A stretch of DNA of 64,000 nt from Bacteroidota bacterium (GTDB lineage Bacteria > Bacteroidota > Bacteroidia > Chitinophagales > Saprospiraceae). This document shows, piece after piece, positions 34,024-41,495 of this stretch. The stretch covers positions 118,267-182,266 of the forward strand of contig WGNL01000017.1 of assembly GCA_016124585.1 (NCBI GenBank), in the 5' to 3' direction. Each line of letters starts with the position of its first letter. Within the stretch, counting starts at the first letter, position 1. Under the pieces are notes generated by a model that worked only from the letters and a program-made list of their open reading frames with translations, made no database searches and had not been told where the DNA came from. The position numbers and the translations under genes were made by a program.

Positions 34024-35052
34024 ATGAAGAAAAAAACCAACGTTACCATTCATGATATCGCCAAGGAACTCAATGTTTCTTCCTCCACCGTTTCTCGGGC
34101 GCTAAAGGGCCACCACAGCATTGGCGAAGCCACAACAAAGGCTGTCAAGAAACTGGCTGAAGAATTGGGTTATAGGCCCAACCATCTAGCCGTTAATTTG
34201 CGGAAACAACAGTCTACCAGCGTTGGTGTCATTGTTCCACACATCAATCGACCATTCATCTCCTCGCTCGTCAGCGGCATTGAACATGCGGCGCGAGAGG
34301 CAGGCTACAATGTCCTTATCTCTCAGTCCTCTGAAATCCACGCGATAGAAATGGAAAATGCCAGTGCTTTTTACAACAGTAGAGTATGCGGGTTGCTGGT
34401 ATCCATTGCCACAGAGACCAGTGATTTTGAGCATATCAATAAATTTAAAGACAGTGGGATTCCAGTAGTTTTCGTTGATCGTATTCCTGAATTGGAGGAC
34501 ATATACAAAGTGATGATAGACAACCGAAAGGCAACGTTTGAAGCCACCGAACACTTGATAAAGCAGGGATGCCGCCGAATAGCTCACTATGGAGGTCCTC
34601 CTACCCAGTTGATGTATCGGGAACGAAGGCAAGGATATTTGGATGCGCTGGTGAAATATGGCTTGCAATTCGAGGAAGCGCTTATGCCCACGGCAAATAA
34701 ACTGACTGCCGAAGAGGGTTTTATATTGGCAGAGCAGGTGCTGTCTCTGCCCAATCGCCCTGATGGAATATTAGCTTCGAACGATATATCAGCGGTCAGT
34801 ACCATTCAGTATGCCAAGTCCAAAGACATAAAAATCCCTGAAGAGCTTGCTATCATTGGATTCAACAACGACCCGATGTGTACGATTGTCGAACCAAATG
34901 TTTCCTCTGTCAATCAGCCTGGTGTAGATATGGGCCGGCTGGCGGCGCAGACTTTGTTCAAAATTATGTCTGAGGACAGTCTAAATGTGCCCAAGATTAC
35001 CATCCTTGACACACAGGTAGTGCCGAGAGCATCTTCCTTGCGGAAAGGTTGA
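34024..35052 (+). CDS. LacI-family transcriptional regulator
   Basis: A 342-residue repressor-type regulator. The start at 34024 gives MKKKTNVTIHDIAKELNV; an ATG at 34006 adds 6 residues. The DNA-binding helix-turn-helix is TIHDIAKELNVSSSTVSRAL, followed by the hinge helix NHLAVNLRKQ. The periplasmic-binding-like effector domain follows, with VGVIVPHINRPFISSLVSGI and PDGILASNDISAVSTI. It is divergent from aguA and the SDR gene with a palindrome in the shared gap, so it probably controls them in response to a xylan or uronate breakdown product. The effector is not visible in the sequence. Confidence 0.93.
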   Translation: MKKKTNVTIHDIAKELNVSSSTVSRALKGHHSIGEATTKAVKKLAEELGYRPNHLAVNLRKQQSTSVGVIVPHINRPFISSLVSGIEHAAREAGYNVLISQSSEIHAIEMENASAFYNSRVCGLLVSIATETSDFEHINKFKDSGIPVVFVDRIPELEDIYKVMIDNRKATFEATEHLIKQGCRRIAHYGGPPTQLMYRERRQGYLDALVKYGLQFEEALMPTANKLTAEEGFILAEQVLSLPNRPDGILASNDISAVSTIQYAKSKDIKIPEELAIIGFNNDPMCTIVEPNVSSVNQPGVDMGRLAAQTLFKIMSEDSLNVPKITILDTQVVPRASSLRKG

Positions 35053-35134
35053 GAATTTTTATTTGAATTCCTGATTTTAACGTATTAGCACAAATATTAT
35101 AGCTAATTTTAGAAGATTTATAATTCCTATTATG

Positions 35135-35178
35135 TTGAATTGAGTTCAATAAATTATAATTTATCTGTATTAATTTTG
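35135..35178 (+). promoter_or_regulatory. Promoter region of the hybrid regulator gene
   Basis: TAATTTTG (35171-35178) is an exact TAnnTTTG -7 box, 23 bp before the ATG at 35202. TTGAA-ttgag-TTCAA (35135-35149) is an inverted repeat just upstream and could be an operator. No TTTG -33 box at standard spacing was found. Confidence 0.4.
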
Positions 35179-35201
35179 CGGCGCAGCGCTTCAATATCCT
35201 T

Positions 35202-38200
35202 ATGCGTAGAACCGCACTCACAAGCTGGCTGGTCTTTTTTTCCCTGCTTTTTGCTATTGCGCAAAAAATGGACTTCCGCCTGTACACCATCGCCGATGGC
35301 CTGCCACAGAACTGGACGCACCGGGTGGTTCAAGATTCCCAAGGTTTTATCTGGGTCAACGCAGTTGGAAAACTTGTGCGTTTCGATGGTAACCAATTCC
35401 TCACGAGTGCTAATTCTAAAAGTCCCGTTTTTCGAGCCAATCGGCAGCATATTTCCGAGATTTCCAACGAGGGCAATTATCTTATTTTCATCGAAAATGG
35501 ACAATTTACGCAGATAAACACCTTGACCGGATTGGAGGCCGCCATTCCTCTTGCTAAATATTTGCCATCTGCTGCTGACACGTTGAGTGCGCAGTGCATC
35601 AAAATTGATGGGCAGAACGTGATAGTCTGCTCTGGTGAGGAGGAATCCGGTGATGTGTATATTCTGTGGTTGGAGAATGGCAAAATCGATAAACTGTCCA
35701 AGTTTTCGGGTGTCAACACTGCCAAGGATTTTTTTATGCGCACCTTGGCAGGTGACGGCCACGGCCATGTTTTTTTCATCAATCAAGAACGGACTGGCGT
35801 CCTCATTTTCGATAGGGATGGCAAAAGAATCAGAACTGCCAAGGCAAACATTTCCCCCTTCGGCCAAAATCTTTTGGTGCAAAACAAAAATGATGTTCCG
35901 CTCCTCGTCTCGAATCAATTGGTTTTCAGGTGGAATGATAAACATCAAACTTTCGAGCCACATCCCATCAATCGCTTCACCCAGCCATTCAAATTTGCCT
36001 TAGAAAACGTGCTGGCTACCCCGGATGGCAATATTTGGGCTAGTGCCAATGCAAGGAACCTGTTTTTTTATGATGCCCGACAGGATAGGTTTTTCAGCTA
36101 TCAGGCGGACTTGGAAAAAATCATCCCCCACTCCGTTTCGCTCGGCATCTTATACCAGGATAGGGAAAACAACATATGGGTGGTTTCCACCGACGGCCTT
36201 TTGAAGGTCACGCAGCAAACGGAATTGTTTCAAAATTATTTCACCGGAAAAAACCAAAACTGCGGTGGCTACTGCAGTTTCAGGGGCTTCGCCGAGGATG
36301 GGGACGGGAATGTTTATGCCAGTTTTTACAACGATATTTTTAAAATAAACAAGGACTGGAGCACGGACGGCCAGTCGATTTTGCCGAGTGGCGTGAACGT
36401 ACCTTACGACCTTTTTTATGATAAAGGCAAATTGCTGCTGAACGACGGACGAGTGCTGGATTTGGCAAAAAAAGCGCTCGGAAACCCCTTTAACAGCAAC
36501 CTTAATTCCATGGACGGCGGACTGTACGCAAGGGACGGAAGCGGCAAAATCTGGCGGGTAAAGGCCAATGATTTTTTTAAACTGGACGATACCAAATCGC
36601 CGCCGCAGTGGGTCAGGTTACAGGACGTACCCGGTGAGGGTTATAACAGCGACCTGATTTATGACAGTCACAACAGGCAAATATGGTTTTTCTCCGGTTA
36701 TGATTTGTACTCGCTCGACCCCGTTAGTAAAACCTTCACCGACTGGTCAAAATCAGCTCCCAAAATCAGCTCTGTCCGAAACTGCCTGTACTCCGATGGC
36801 AAAGGTGGGCTTTGGATAGGCACGGAACACGGTCTACTTTTTTTCGATTACGAAAAAAAGGCCTCAAAAACCTACACCCAGCGAGATGGGCTCCCTAACG
36901 AAGCCATCGTCGGACTGCTACCGGAGGGCGACTCCTGCCTCTGGATTTCCACCTTCAATGGCCTGAGCCGCCTGAGCATCGCCAGCGGGCGTTTTCTTAA
37001 TTTTTTCAAGGAAAACGGCCTCGCCGATAACGAATTCAACCGGGTCAGTTTTTTCAAAGCCTCTGACGGGCGTATGTTTTTCGGTGGCGTAAAGGGCATC
37101 ACGGCGTTTTACCCAAAGGAAGTGATGGCCAAATTTGCCAGCAAAAACTTCAAAGAACGCCTACTGCTGCGAAACGTGACCATGACCGAGGACGGCACCG
37201 ATAGCGTCCTCGCCCGACCATTCAATGACCACTCGCAGCCGCTTGAAATTTTTTACCGCAATCGAATCGTCACTTTTGATTTTGGGGTAATTGGCGACGA
37301 GAAAAGCAATCAGACCCTCTTTAGTTACAGGCTTGACGGCCTGCATACCACTTGGTCGCCGCCTTCGAAAAATTCCAGCGTGACCTTCAGCAGTTTACCA
37401 TCCGGACACTACACGTTCCGAGTGAAAGCCTTGGATGCCAGGGGCAATTGGTTGGAAGAGGAAATTGCCATGCCGCTCACGGTACACCCACCTTGGTGGG
37501 CGACTTGGTGGGCTTATTTGCTTTACGCCCTATTCCTGATGGCCGCTGCTTATGCCGTTTTCCTGTTTTTGAAAAAACGTTGGGAATTGCAAAACCAACT
37601 GCATAATGAGCAGCAGGAAGCCCTACGTCTCAAAGAATTGGATGCTCTAAAAACAAGGCTTTATACGAACATCACCCATGAGTTCCGAACGCCGCTGACA
37701 GTGATTTTAGGGATGACGGAGGAACTTGAAGTTGGCAGTTGGCAGTCGTCAGTTGGCAGTCAGGAGCAGGGCCGCATCGGTAAGACCTTGGGATTGGTTA
37801 AAAGAAACGGGCAAAATCTTCTGCGGCTCGTCAACCAACTACTGGATTTATCAAAACTGGAGGACAATTCCTTTCGCCTGCGGCTGCAATTCGGCGACAT
37901 CGTGCCCTTCCTGCGTTACGTGACGGAGAGTTTCCAGAGCTACGCCAATAGTCAGAACCTTTCACTTCGCTTTGCATCTACGCAGGAAAAACTTGAAATG
38001 GACTTCGATCCAGAGCAGGTGCAACAGGTGTTGACCAATTTGATTGGCAATGCCATCAAGTTCACGCCGCCTGGCGGAGAAGTCAGTGTAGGGATGAGGG
38101 ATGAGGAATCAGGGATTAGGGGCGTCTTGGGTTCATCCCTGACCCCTCATCCCTCATCCCTAATTATCTCTGTCTCTGACACTGGCATCGGCATTCCCGC

Positions 38201-39302
38201 CGCCGAGTTGCCGCATATTTTCGACCGTTTTTACCAAGTTGATGGCTCCTCCACGAGGGCGGGCGAAGGCACAGGTATTGGCTTGGCGCATACCTTGGAA
38301 CTGGTGAAGTTGATGCAAGGTAAAATTGAGGTAGAAAGCGAGGTGGGCAAGGGAACGAGTTTTACCGTGCGGCTGCCGATGGTGCATTCGCTGGGGACGC
38401 AGCCCCTTACCTCGCCACAGCCCCCTGACCCCCTAAAGGGGGAACCACAGCCGCTAATTTCTGCTGAACTTGAACGAGTGGACATCAGCTCTAACAGCAT
38501 GGATTCAGGTTCCCCTTTAGAGCCTGTCCCGAAATTTCGGGAGGTCAGGGGCCAAAGTCATGAAAGCAACCATCTCCTCCTTATCGAAGACAACGCCGAC
38601 GTGGTGGCTTACCTGAAATCCATTTTGACGGAAAAATACCATGTGTCGGTGGCCTACAACGGCCGCATCGGCATCGAAATGGCGTTGGAAAACGTGCCTG
38701 ACCTCATCATCAGCGACGTGATGATGCCTGAGAAAAATGGCTATCAGGTATTGGACACCTTGAAAAACGATGAACTGACCAGCCATATCCCCATCGTGCT
38801 GCTGACGGCAAAGGCCGATGCTGAATCCAAGGTGGTTGGATTGAAACGTGGTGCTGACGCCTATCTTTCCAAGCCGTTTAACAAAAAAGAACTTCTCGCC
38901 ACGCTGGAAATGATGGTAGAAAACCGACGGCGTATGGTAGCTTTTTTCGCTTCGCAAATGGTAGTTCCAAGCGAAAGCATCGTCATTGAAGACGCCTTTA
39001 TCCAAAAAGTAAGAAAAATAGTAGCGGAAAACTACACCGATGAAAACTTTGCGCTGCCGCAGCTCTGCGACCAAATCAACATGAGCCGCTCCCAGCTTTT
39101 CCGCAAAATGAAGGCACTGACAGATACCTCCCCTTCCGATTTTATCCGAGATTTTAGGATGCAACAAGCCAAAATCCTACTCGAAGCTCGCCAGTTTACG
39201 GTCAAGGAAGTCGCTTACGAAGTTGGCTTCAAAGACCTGTCCCATTTTTCAAAGACCTTTCAGGACGCATTCGGCGTACCGCCTAGCTCATTTTATAAAT
39301 AA
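35202..39302 (+). CDS. Hybrid two-component regulator (sensor kinase, receiver, AraC domain)
   Basis: A single-chain sensor and regulator of 1,366 residues. A signal segment (LTSWLVFFSLLFAIAQ) leads into about 700 periplasmic residues forming beta-propeller repeats (GLWIGTEHGLLFF), then a Y_Y_Y domain (FSYRLDGLHTTW) and one membrane segment (WWAYLLYALFLMAAAYAVF). Cytoplasmic parts are HisKA with His826 in NITHEFRTPLT, the HATPase with NAIKFTPPGG and GTGIGLAHTL, a receiver with Asp1172 in ISDVMMPEKNG and Lys in LSKPFN, and an AraC-type domain (MSRSQLFRKMKALTDTSPSDF, AYEVGFKDLSHFSKTFQ). Three stretches at 37730-37760, 38089-38162 and 38421-38553 are repeat-derived DNA read in frame. The target may be the downstream surface-protein operon or the xylan genes; unknown. 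Confidence 0.94.
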   Translation: MRRTALTSWLVFFSLLFAIAQKMDFRLYTIADGLPQNWTHRVVQDSQGFIWVNAVGKLVRFDGNQFLTSANSKSPVFRANRQHISEISNEGNYLIFIENGQFTQINTLTGLEAAIPLAKYLPSAADTLSAQCIKIDGQNVIVCSGEEESGDVYILWLENGKIDKLSKFSGVNTAKDFFMRTLAGDGHGHVFFINQERTGVLIFDRDGKRIRTAKANISPFGQNLLVQNKNDVPLLVSNQLVFRWNDKHQTFEPHPINRFTQPFKFALENVLATPDGNIWASANARNLFFYDARQDRFFSYQADLEKIIPHSVSLGILYQDRENNIWVVSTDGLLKVTQQTELFQNYFTGKNQNCGGYCSFRGFAEDGDGNVYASFYNDIFKINKDWSTDGQSILPSGVNVPYDLFYDKGKLLLNDGRVLDLAKKALGNPFNSNLNSMDGGLYARDGSGKIWRVKANDFFKLDDTKSPPQWVRLQDVPGEGYNSDLIYDSHNRQIWFFSGYDLYSLDPVSKTFTDWSKSAPKISSVRNCLYSDGKGGLWIGTEHGLLFFDYEKKASKTYTQRDGLPNEAIVGLLPEGDSCLWISTFNGLSRLSIASGRFLNFFKENGLADNEFNRVSFFKASDGRMFFGGVKGITAFYPKEVMAKFASKNFKERLLLRNVTMTEDGTDSVLARPFNDHSQPLEIFYRNRIVTFDFGVIGDEKSNQTLFSYRLDGLHTTWSPPSKNSSVTFSSLPSGHYTFRVKALDARGNWLEEEIAMPLTVHPPWWATWWAYLLYALFLMAAAYAVFLFLKKRWELQNQLHNEQQEALRLKELDALKTRLYTNITHEFRTPLTVILGMTEELEVGSWQSSVGSQEQGRIGKTLGLVKRNGQNLLRLVNQLLDLSKLEDNSFRLRLQFGDIVPFLRYVTESFQSYANSQNLSLRFASTQEKLEMDFDPEQVQQVLTNLIGNAIKFTPPGGEVSVGMRDEESGIRGVLGSSLTPHPSSLIISVSDTGIGIPAAELPHIFDRFYQVDGSSTRAGEGTGIGLAHTLELVKLMQGKIEVESEVGKGTSFTVRLPMVHSLGTQPLTSPQPPDPLKGEPQPLISAELERVDISSNSMDSGSPLEPVPKFREVRGQSHESNHLLLIEDNADVVAYLKSILTEKYHVSVAYNGRIGIEMALENVPDLIISDVMMPEKNGYQVLDTLKNDELTSHIPIVLLTAKADAESKVVGLKRGADAYLSKPFNKKELLATLEMMVENRRRMVAFFASQMVVPSESIVIEDAFIQKVRKIVAENYTDENFALPQLCDQINMSRSQLFRKMKALTDTSPSDFIRDFRMQQAKILLEARQFTVKEVAYEVGFKDLSHFSKTFQDAFGVPPSSFYK
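37730..37760. repeat. AGTTGGCAGT repeat inside the HisKA domain
   Basis: AGTTGGCAGT occurs three times (starting 37730, 37736 and 37751), the first two overlapping. It encodes VGSWQSSVGSQ between the H-box helix and LGLVKRNGQNLL, where related kinases are shorter, so it looks like inserted repetitive DNA. Confidence 0.65.
38089..38162. repeat. 28-bp inverted repeat inside the HATPase domain
   Basis: The arms 38089-38116 and 38135-38162 match in inverted orientation at 26 of 28 positions and consist of GGGATGA units. It stays in frame and encodes about 25 extra residues between GGEVSVGM and LIISVSDTGIGIP, two strands that are adjacent in typical HATPase domains. Confidence 0.75.
38421..38553. 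repeat. Repeat pair in the kinase-receiver linker
   Basis: CCCCTGACCCCCTAAAGGGG (38422-38441, then GAACC) and a region at 38508-38553 containing GGTTCCCCTTTAG, the perfect palindrome CCCGAAATTTCGGG (38528-38541) and GGTCAGGGGCC are related in inverted orientation. They encode most of the linker before LLLIEDNADV. Confidence 0.65.
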
Positions 39303-39561
39303 TTGAAAATTAGCAGGTTACGCATGCTTGCATCATGGTTGCAACCAGTTTTGCAACGAATTGACCAAGGATCGCAACGAATTGACCACGCATCTGGCCG
39401 AGGCCGTATTGATATTTGTAAGCCGAGTATCGCCTGAAAAAATTGCTTGCTCACCTTATAAGACTGACTACTCTACCTGAAGAAAATTGGATGCCATAAC
39501 CCTCGAACAGGTTCGGCCATATTCGCATTGAGCTGCCAACTTGATTTAAAGCGAAATCTGG
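39303..39561. other. Promoter region of the surface-protein operon with repeats
   Basis: No gene is seen in these 259 bp. They contain the palindrome TGGTTGCAACCA (39336-39347), two direct copies of GCAACGAATTGACCA (39353-39367 and 39374-39388, 21 bp apart) and the inverted repeat CGAAC-AG-GTTCG (39504-39515). The 21-bp spacing of the direct repeats equals two helix turns, as expected for binding sites of an AraC-type regulator such as the one encoded directly upstream. Confidence 0.5.
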
Positions 39562-41394
39562 ATGAGAAAATACCTACTCAATTTTATGCTGGCGTTGCTA
39601 GCCACTGTTGCTTTTGCACAGCAACCATCCGATTTCGAGGATTTGGAAGCGGTGTCGAAGAAAGGTTTTTTCCCCACATATTTCAAGGGGCTGTTTAGAG
39701 ATTTCACTGGTTTTGGCAATCCCTTCGATTATTCTGGCGGCCTCGGCGTGAACCTTCGCTCCTATTCCGCCATTGGAATTGCGCCCCGCCAAGACCCTTT
39801 CCTTTACACCTTCAATGCTAACTTCAACGCCCGGATATACAAGCTAAGCCTACCGTTTTCGGTGATGATTTCTGCGAAAAACACCGAGTCGGCCTACCCC
39901 CGTTTCCACCAGTTCGTGGATGCTTTCAAGGACAATGTGGAGGCGCAGCGGCAGCGATTCGTGCGCATCGGTGTGAGTCCGAGGTACAAGTGGATAAAAA
40001 TGCACTTCGGCCACCGCAGCATGAATTTTTCGCAGTACACCATGTCCAACCTCGTGTTCCTCGGCGCTGGCACGGAGCTGACGCCGGGCAAGTTCCGCTT
40101 CTCGGCCATGTACGGCCAGTTGGCGAAGGCCGAGCCGGTGGACTTGTCGCTCGTGACGCCGAACATCCCGAAATTCCAACGGAAAGGATTTGGGGTAAAA
40201 GTCGGCTACGGCACGAACGAGAATTTCATTGACCTCGTGCTGTTCCAGGCGAAAGACCGGGAAAACTCGATTTACCTGCCCGACACGCTGCCACAGCAGG
40301 TGACCCCACAGCACAACGAGGCACTGGGCTTGGTTTTTCAAAAAACATTGCTCAAAAAATTTAGGCTGAAAGCCGACCTCGGCGCCAGTGCGCTTTCGCC
40401 GAACATGAAGGACGAAGAAGCTCCAAACCATTTTCCACACCCCAATTTTTTGTTCCAAGGTCGTAAAACAACAAATTACAAGACTGCTGCCGAAGCCCAT
40501 TTAGACTATGAGGCTTCGGCTTACAGTCTTGGGTTGAAGTATCGACGGGTGGATGCTGGTTACAAGACCCTCGGCGCTTATTTCTTCAATAGCGACATCG
40601 AGGAATGGACGCTGAACTTGAGCACCAGCCTGTTCCGGCAGGCCATTTTGCTCAATGCCAACGGCGGCATCCAACGCAACAACCTCGACGGCTCGAAGCC
40701 TAACCGCCTGACCCGGCTTGTCGGTGGCCTCGATGCGGCCTACACCAAGGGGCCGCTCAGCCTGTCCGCCAATTACACCAACAACTCCGCCGACGTGGCC
40801 TACCTCCTCGATCCCGGTGACGACAGCCTGAACGTCATCATCGTCACACAGGACGCCGGGTTCAGCGCCACCTACACCATCCAGGACAGCTCGCAGAACA
40901 CCCATGTTTTCAACCTGACGGGCAATGCCCAGCTCGTCACCGACGACGTGGAAGACCCCACGACCAGTGCTTTTTCGAGGATGTACCTCCTCAATTTCGT
41001 GTATTCACTGGGGCTGGGAAAAACAGGCTGGGGTTTCAATGTGAAGGCCAATTTCAATCAAAATGAAGTTTCCAGCATCCTACTGCACCGCTACGGAACG
41101 GGCTTTGGCGTCAGCAAAAACTGGCTGGAAGGCAAGCTCAACACGGGCGTGGACGTGAACTATTTCTACACGGTGACCAAGTCGCTCGGCAACAACGGCA
41201 ACCTCTCCGGCGGCCTCAACCTCAACTGGAACCTCAGCAACGCCCATACATTGACCATGAACATGACCTATCTCGATACAAAAAGCATCAGCGCCACGGC
41301 CACCCATCATTTCGGCGAAGTGGTGGGGACGGTGGGGTATCAGTATCGGTTTATGAAGAAGGCGAAGGAGAAGAAAAACGATGATGGGAAGTGA
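39562..41394 (+). CDS. Outer-membrane beta-barrel protein, first gene of the giant-protein locus
   Basis: A 610-residue protein of unknown family with a signal peptide (MLALLATVAFAQ). The rest is rich in alternating aromatic/hydrophobic strands such as FTFNANFNARIYKLSLPFS-like FNANFNARIYKLSLPFSV, LSLSANYTNNSADVAYLL and GTVGYQYRF near the end, consistent with a porin-like beta-barrel of roughly 20 or more strands. Other features are the YPRFHQFVDAF segment and the basic tail KKAKEKKNDD after the last strand. It is followed by three giant secreted proteins on the same strand, 101 bp to the first if the start at 41496 is used. A role as outer-membrane anchor or translocation partner for these proteins is inference. 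Confidence 0.75.
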   Translation: MRKYLLNFMLALLATVAFAQQPSDFEDLEAVSKKGFFPTYFKGLFRDFTGFGNPFDYSGGLGVNLRSYSAIGIAPRQDPFLYTFNANFNARIYKLSLPFSVMISAKNTESAYPRFHQFVDAFKDNVEAQRQRFVRIGVSPRYKWIKMHFGHRSMNFSQYTMSNLVFLGAGTELTPGKFRFSAMYGQLAKAEPVDLSLVTPNIPKFQRKGFGVKVGYGTNENFIDLVLFQAKDRENSIYLPDTLPQQVTPQHNEALGLVFQKTLLKKFRLKADLGASALSPNMKDEEAPNHFPHPNFLFQGRKTTNYKTAAEAHLDYEASAYSLGLKYRRVDAGYKTLGAYFFNSDIEEWTLNLSTSLFRQAILLNANGGIQRNNLDGSKPNRLTRLVGGLDAAYTKGPLSLSANYTNNSADVAYLLDPGDDSLNVIIVTQDAGFSATYTIQDSSQNTHVFNLTGNAQLVTDDVEDPTTSAFSRMYLLNFVYSLGLGKTGWGFNVKANFNQNEVSSILLHRYGTGFGVSKNWLEGKLNTGVDVNYFYTVTKSLGNNGNLSGGLNLNWNLSNAHTLTMNMTYLDTKSISATATHHFGEVVGTVGYQYRFMKKAKEKKNDDGK

Positions 41395-41403
41395 TGAAGA
41401 CAA

Positions 41404-41438
41404 AATCCGTTTTCATCCGCCAAATCCGCTCAATCCGC
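41404..41438. repeat. ATCCG-unit repeat between barrel gene and giant gene
   Basis: Four copies of ATCCG spaced 9-10 bp (41405, 41415, 41424, 41433) form a short interspersed repeat. It explains the coding-looking extension of the next frame back to 41391 and supports the start at 41496. Confidence 0.55.
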
Positions 41439-41495
41439 GTTCCAATCCTCCTTGCGAATAAGCCCCAAAACATCGCAATAAAACCGACAGATAGT

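Noticed and set aside
41391..41495. Extension of the giant gene to an ATG overlapping the barrel stop codon
   Set aside because: The added 35 residues come from ATCCG-type repeat DNA and would hide the signal peptide that begins at 41496.
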